A stretch of DNA of 64,000 nt from the NCBI GenBank assembly GCA_934432725.1, contig CAKRZE010000004.1, positions 62,001 through 126,000 on the forward strand. The letters run 5' to 3'. This stretch comes from an uncultured Eubacteriales bacterium (GTDB taxonomy: Bacteria; Bacillota; Clostridia; Oscillospirales; CAG-272). The notes under the pieces are model-generated. The model saw only the letters and a list, made by a program, of their open reading frames with translations, made no database searches and had not been told where the DNA came from. Positions 60,784-64,000 of this stretch are shown in pieces; the first letter of the stretch is position 1; each line of letters opens with the position of its first letter. The position numbers and the translations under genes were made by a program.

Positions 60784-62943
60784 ATGAATATTCTGCAAAC
60801 ACTATCCGATGAGCTCAAAATTTCCCTGCATCAGACAGAGGCGGCAGTCAGGCTGCTGGATGACGGCGCAACCGTGCCGTTTATTGCCCGCTACCGGAAG
60901 GAGGCGACCGGCGCTCTGGATGACACAACGCTTCGCGCACTGCATGAACGGCTTGACTATCTGCGCAATCTGGAAAAACGGAGGGAAGAGATTGCCGCCC
61001 TGATCACGGCACAGGGCAAAATGACGCCGGAAATTTCCGAAAAGCTGAGCGCAGCCGCCATTCTGACCGAAATTGAAGACATTTACCGACCGTTCCGTCC
61101 CAAACGCCGCACCCGCGCCTCAGTGGCACGGGAAAAGGGACTGGAGCCGCTCGCAGCACTCCTGACAGAACAGCGGACCCGTTACATGCCCGAGCTTCTG
61201 ACAGAGGCGGCAAAGTACATCTCTGCCGAGCAGCATGTAGAGACTGCCGCCGATGCCCTCCGCGGCGCCTGTGACATTCTGGCAGAGGACATTTCGGACA
61301 ATGCGGATTTCCGCAAAACCGTCCGTTCCCTGACCGTCCGGCACGGAATTCTGACCTCCGTCCGAACCGGTGAAGATCCGAAAGAAACCTATCGGATGTA
61401 TTATGACTATCAGGAGCCGATCCGGACAATTCCCGGACATCGGATCCTTGCCCTGAACCGCGCAGAAAAGGAGGGAGTCGTCCGCATATCCTGCAAGATC
61501 GAAAAGGATCTGATTCTGAACCAGCTTCTTTCCGAAACGGTGAAGAATGTAAAAAGCCCCGCATATCCGTACCTCGCCTCAGCCGTTGCGGACAGCTATG
61601 ACCGTCTGATCGCACCCTCTGTAGAGAACGAAATACGGTCCTCTCTGTTTGACCGCGCCTGCGAGGGCGCCATCCGTCTGTTTTCCGAAAATCTGAAAAA
61701 CCTGCTGATGCAGGCGCCGGTGCGCGGCAAAACAGTCCTCGGATTTGATCCGGGCTACCGGACCGGCTGCAAGCTCGCCGTTACAGACAGCACCGGAAAG
61801 GTTCTGGACACTGCGGTAATCTATCCGACAAAGCCGCAGGAAAGAACCGTTGAGTCGGCGCGGATCCTCCGGCAGCTGATTGACCGGCATCATGTCGATA
61901 TCATCGCGGTCGGAAACGGAACGGCGTCCAAGGAAAGTGAAATCTTTGTGGCAGACGCCATACGGGAATACCGCGGGAGCGTCCGGTATCTGATTGTCAA
62001 CGAAGCGGGAGCCTCTGTCTACTCTGCCTCAAATCTGGGAGCGGAAGAATTCCCCGATTTTGATGCGACACAGCGCAGCGCCGTTTCTCTGGCAAGGCGG
62101 GTTCAGGACCCTTTGGCGGAGCTGGTAAAAATCGAACCGCAGGCAATCGGTGTGGGACAATATCAGCATGATATGAAGGCGTCTGTGCTTTCCGAGGCAC
62201 TCCGGGGCGTAGTGGAGGACTGTGTGAACCGGGTCGGAGTGGATCTCAACACCGCCTCCTATTCTCTTCTGTCCTATATCGCCGGGATCAGCGCTGCGGC
62301 AGCCAAAAGCATCGTCCGATACCGGGAGGAGCACGGTGCATTTCAGACCCGCGCTCAGCTCTTAAAGGTCCCGCGGATCGGAAGCCGGGTATACGAGCAG
62401 TGCGCCGGATTCCTCCGGGTTCCCGCCTCCGAGGAAATTCTCGACAATACCGGCGTGCATCCGGAGTCCTACGGCGCTGCCCATTTGCTCCTTTCCCGCT
62501 TTTCCCTGACCGAGGAGGATGTCAGACAGGGCAGACTTTCCGCTCTGCGAAAACAGGCGAATGCCTATGGCACAGCCCGTCTTGCCGCCGAGCTCTCCAT
62601 CGGCGAGCCAACTCTGAACGATATTATTTCGGAGCTGGAAAAGCCCGGACGCGACATCCGCGATTCCCTTCCGCAGCCCCAGCTCAGAAGCGACCTGATG
62701 GACCTTGCAGACCTAAAGCCCGGCATGTGCCTTTGCGGGACGGTTCGGAATGTTACGGATTTCGGCGCGTTTGTCGACATCGGCGTCCATCAGGACGGTC
62801 TGGTGCATATTTCTCAGCTTTCCGACCGCTTTATCCGTCACCCGTCCGAGGTGGTTTCGATCGGGGATTCCGTGCAGGTGCGGGTGCTTGAGGTTGATCC
62901 GAAAACCCGGCGGATTGCCCTGTCCATGAAGCAAAAGAGCTGA
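60784..62943 (+). CDS. tex: Tex family RNA-binding transcriptional accessory protein
   Basis: The 719-residue protein has the Tex layout: an N-terminal helical region (VPFIARYRKEATGALDDTTLRALHERL), a YqgF/RuvC-like domain (VLGFDPGYRTGCKLAVTD; DIIAVGNGTASKESE), helix-hairpin-helix motifs (SVDLNTAS-type GVDLNTASYSLLSYIAGIS; LLKVPRIGSRVYEQCAGFLR), and a C-terminal S1 domain (GTVRNVTDFGAFVDIGVHQDGLVHISQLSDRF). Tex binds nucleic acid and affects transcription; its precise role is unsettled. GAAAGGA lies 6 nt before the ATG. Length is typical. Confidence 0.96.
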   Translation: MNILQTLSDELKISLHQTEAAVRLLDDGATVPFIARYRKEATGALDDTTLRALHERLDYLRNLEKRREEIAALITAQGKMTPEISEKLSAAAILTEIEDIYRPFRPKRRTRASVAREKGLEPLAALLTEQRTRYMPELLTEAAKYISAEQHVETAADALRGACDILAEDISDNADFRKTVRSLTVRHGILTSVRTGEDPKETYRMYYDYQEPIRTIPGHRILALNRAEKEGVVRISCKIEKDLILNQLLSETVKNVKSPAYPYLASAVADSYDRLIAPSVENEIRSSLFDRACEGAIRLFSENLKNLLMQAPVRGKTVLGFDPGYRTGCKLAVTDSTGKVLDTAVIYPTKPQERTVESARILRQLIDRHHVDIIAVGNGTASKESEIFVADAIREYRGSVRYLIVNEAGASVYSASNLGAEEFPDFDATQRSAVSLARRVQDPLAELVKIEPQAIGVGQYQHDMKASVLSEALRGVVEDCVNRVGVDLNTASYSLLSYIAGISAAAAKSIVRYREEHGAFQTRAQLLKVPRIGSRVYEQCAGFLRVPASEEILDNTGVHPESYGAAHLLLSRFSLTEEDVRQGRLSALRKQANAYGTARLAAELSIGEPTLNDIISELEKPGRDIRDSLPQPQLRSDLMDLADLKPGMCLCGTVRNVTDFGAFVDIGVHQDGLVHISQLSDRFIRHPSEVVSIGDSVQVRVLEVDPKTRRIALSMKQKS

Positions 62944-62970
62944 TGCAGAGAGTCCTTATCGCTCTCCCGA

Positions 62971-62986
62971 TTCTAATATATTAGAA
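62971..62986. promoter_or_regulatory. 16-bp perfect palindrome, possible operator
   Basis: TTCTAATATATTAGAA is a perfect palindrome in the AT-rich gap between tex and the ABC ATPase. A second, imperfect one (TTTGTGCA/TGCATAAA) lies near 63034-63052. An extended -10-like TGATAAAAT is at 63104-63112. Confidence 0.4.
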
Positions 62987-63221
62987 AATTGAAGAGCGGC
63001 GGAAAATCCGGGAGCAGATACGAAAATTTTAGTTTGTGCATCCTGCATAAATGATCATAAAAAAATTTGGAGAATAAGGCTCTATCTTTTTTGCGTGATT
63101 TTTGATAAAATAGTGTTCGTAAAAAAATATAAGCATATTCGGCAGAGTCCATAGCGATAAGCCATACTTTCGTCAAACAGCTGTTGTGGTTCGCCGGAGC
63201 AGAATATCAGGAGGATATATC

Positions 63222-64000
63222 ATGGCAAGTTTATCATTCAAACACATTTACAAAAAGTATCCCGGCGGCGTAACTGCTGTATCTGACTTTTGCCTGGAAG
63301 TCAAGGATAAGGAATTTTTGGTTCTGGTCGGTCCTTCCGGATGCGGTAAGTCCACCACACTCCGTATGATCGCCGGACTTGAAGAGATTACAGAGGGCGA
63401 GCTTTTCATCGGCGACCGTCTTGTCAACGATATTGCTCCGAAGGACAGAGACATCGCAATGGTGTTCCAGAACTATGCTCTGTATCCGCACATGACCGTA
63501 TTTGACAACATGGCTTTCGGTCTGAAGCTGCGCAAGGTCCCGAAGGAAGAAATCAAGCGCAAGGTGGAAGAGGCTGCCCGCATTCTGGACATCACGCACC
63601 TGCTTGACCGCCGCCCGAAGGCTCTTTCCGGAGGTCAGAAGCAGCGTGTTGCACTCGGTCGTGCTATCGTCCGTGAGCCGAAGGTCTTCCTGCTTGACGA
63701 GCCGCTGTCCAACCTGGACGCAAAGCTCCGTGCAACGATGAGAACCGAGCTCACCAAGATTCACCAGAAGCTGGGAATCACGTTTGTATACGTTACGCAT
63801 GACCAGGTCGAGGCTATGACGATGGCTACGCGTATCGTCGTTATGAAGGACGGTCTGATTCAGCAGGTCGATACCCCGCAGAACCTGTACGATCTGCCGA
63901 CCAATGTGTTCGTTGCCGGCTTCATCGGCACACCTCAGATGAACTTCATCAACGCCACCATCGTCAAGAAGGGCGAAGATGTGTTTGTTAAGTGGGGCAA
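63222..64000 (+). CDS. sugar ABC transporter ATPase (MalK/MsmK/UgpC type), 3' end outside window
   Basis: The first 259 codons are visible. Walker A GPSGCGKSTTLRMIAGLE, Q-loop MVFQNYALYPHMTV, signature LSGGQKQRVALGRAIVREPKVFLLDEPLSNLD and the H-loop VYVTHDQVEAMTMA are followed by the start of the MalK-type regulatory domain (TPQNLYDLPTNVFVAGFIGTPQMNF). In Bacillota one such ATPase often serves several sugar importers. GGAGG lies about 8 nt before the ATG. It is separated from tex by 278 bp of AT-rich DNA that probably carries its promoter. Confidence 0.93.
   Translation, partial: MASLSFKHIYKKYPGGVTAVSDFCLEVKDKEFLVLVGPSGCGKSTTLRMIAGLEEITEGELFIGDRLVNDIAPKDRDIAMVFQNYALYPHMTVFDNMAFGLKLRKVPKEEIKRKVEEAARILDITHLLDRRPKALSGGQKQRVALGRAIVREPKVFLLDEPLSNLDAKLRATMRTELTKIHQKLGITFVYVTHDQVEAMTMATRIVVMKDGLIQQVDTPQNLYDLPTNVFVAGFIGTPQMNFINATIVKKGEDVFVKWG

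Noticed and set aside
1..64000. tRNA or rRNA genes
   Set aside because: I looked through the intergenic regions and found no cloverleaf-like sequences or rRNA segments. A tRNA scan was not possible, so a missed one cannot be excluded.

Overview
This 64 kb window looks like a chromosomal segment of a low-GC-phylum (Bacillota) but compositionally GC-rich Clostridia-type bacterium, possibly of the Oscillospirales kind. The reasons are the mix of Gram-positive genes (LTA synthase family, ylxM-ffh, NamZ, DUF1385, DUF1540, a DUF6472-like protein, yybS-gdpP-rplI-dnaB, tilS-hpt-ftsH), AAAGGA/GGAGG ribosome sites, TTGACA/TATAAT promoters with 17-bp spacers, and several secreted proteins with short Lys-tailed C-terminal anchors. 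I see no rRNA, tRNA, CRISPR array, transposase or phage block. Taxonomy is inferred from gene content only, and no base composition was computed.

Layout. 1-3.4 kb: end of an LTA-synthase-like sulfatase, then phosphodiesterase, HIT and HAD genes. 3.9-6.7 kb, minus strand: zinc-ribbon membrane protein, NamZ muramidase and a small membrane protein. 7.1-11.1 kb, plus: ahcY with a near-perfect promoter and structured leader, a glycosyltransferase, rplS and a small membrane protein. 11.7-18.6 kb, mostly minus: DUF1540, an amidase (plus strand), an anchored protein of unknown function, galE, then ylxM-ffh-rpsP-khpA (without rimM-trmD-rplS). 19.0-23.9 kb, plus: DUF1385-prmC, amidase, sugar isomerase-like protein, HAD phosphatase, small DUF6472-like protein. 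24.0-29.8 kb: three secreted anchored proteins around purA. 30.5-32.7 kb, minus: an amidase-lacI operon. 33.2-43.4 kb, plus: yybS-gdpP-rplI-dnaB-tilS-hpt-ftsH. 43.5-47.8 kb: an SPFH protein plus two tandem MutS-like ATPases. 48.1-53.6 kb: a copper P-type ATPase fused to a CopZ-like domain, then a GH38 alpha-mannosidase. 54-64 kb: lipoproteins, nnrD, a PHP protein, an ECF S-component with a structured leader, a nitroreductase, a Cys-Gly-rich small protein, tex, and the start of a MalK/MsmK-type ABC ATPase.

Common themes are envelope maintenance (LTA, peptidoglycan amidases, muramidase, anchored proteins), information processing (ribosomal proteins, SRP, replicative helicase, tRNA modification) and purine/adenosine metabolism (ahcY, purA, hpt).

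The most unusual non-coding signal is a recurring leader design. At seven genes (ahcY, the 8760 glycosyltransferase, ffh, purA, ftsH, the SPFH gene, nnrD), a consensus Shine-Dalgarno (SD) sequence is followed at once by a perfect or near-perfect hairpin and then, 7-16 nt later, by the start codon. The hairpin 5' arm can also pair wholly or partly with the SD itself. Other points of note are an interspersed terminator-like repeat family, tandem promoter/leader duplications, an apparent internal copZ start inside copA, and a 111-residue protein with six CGC motifs.
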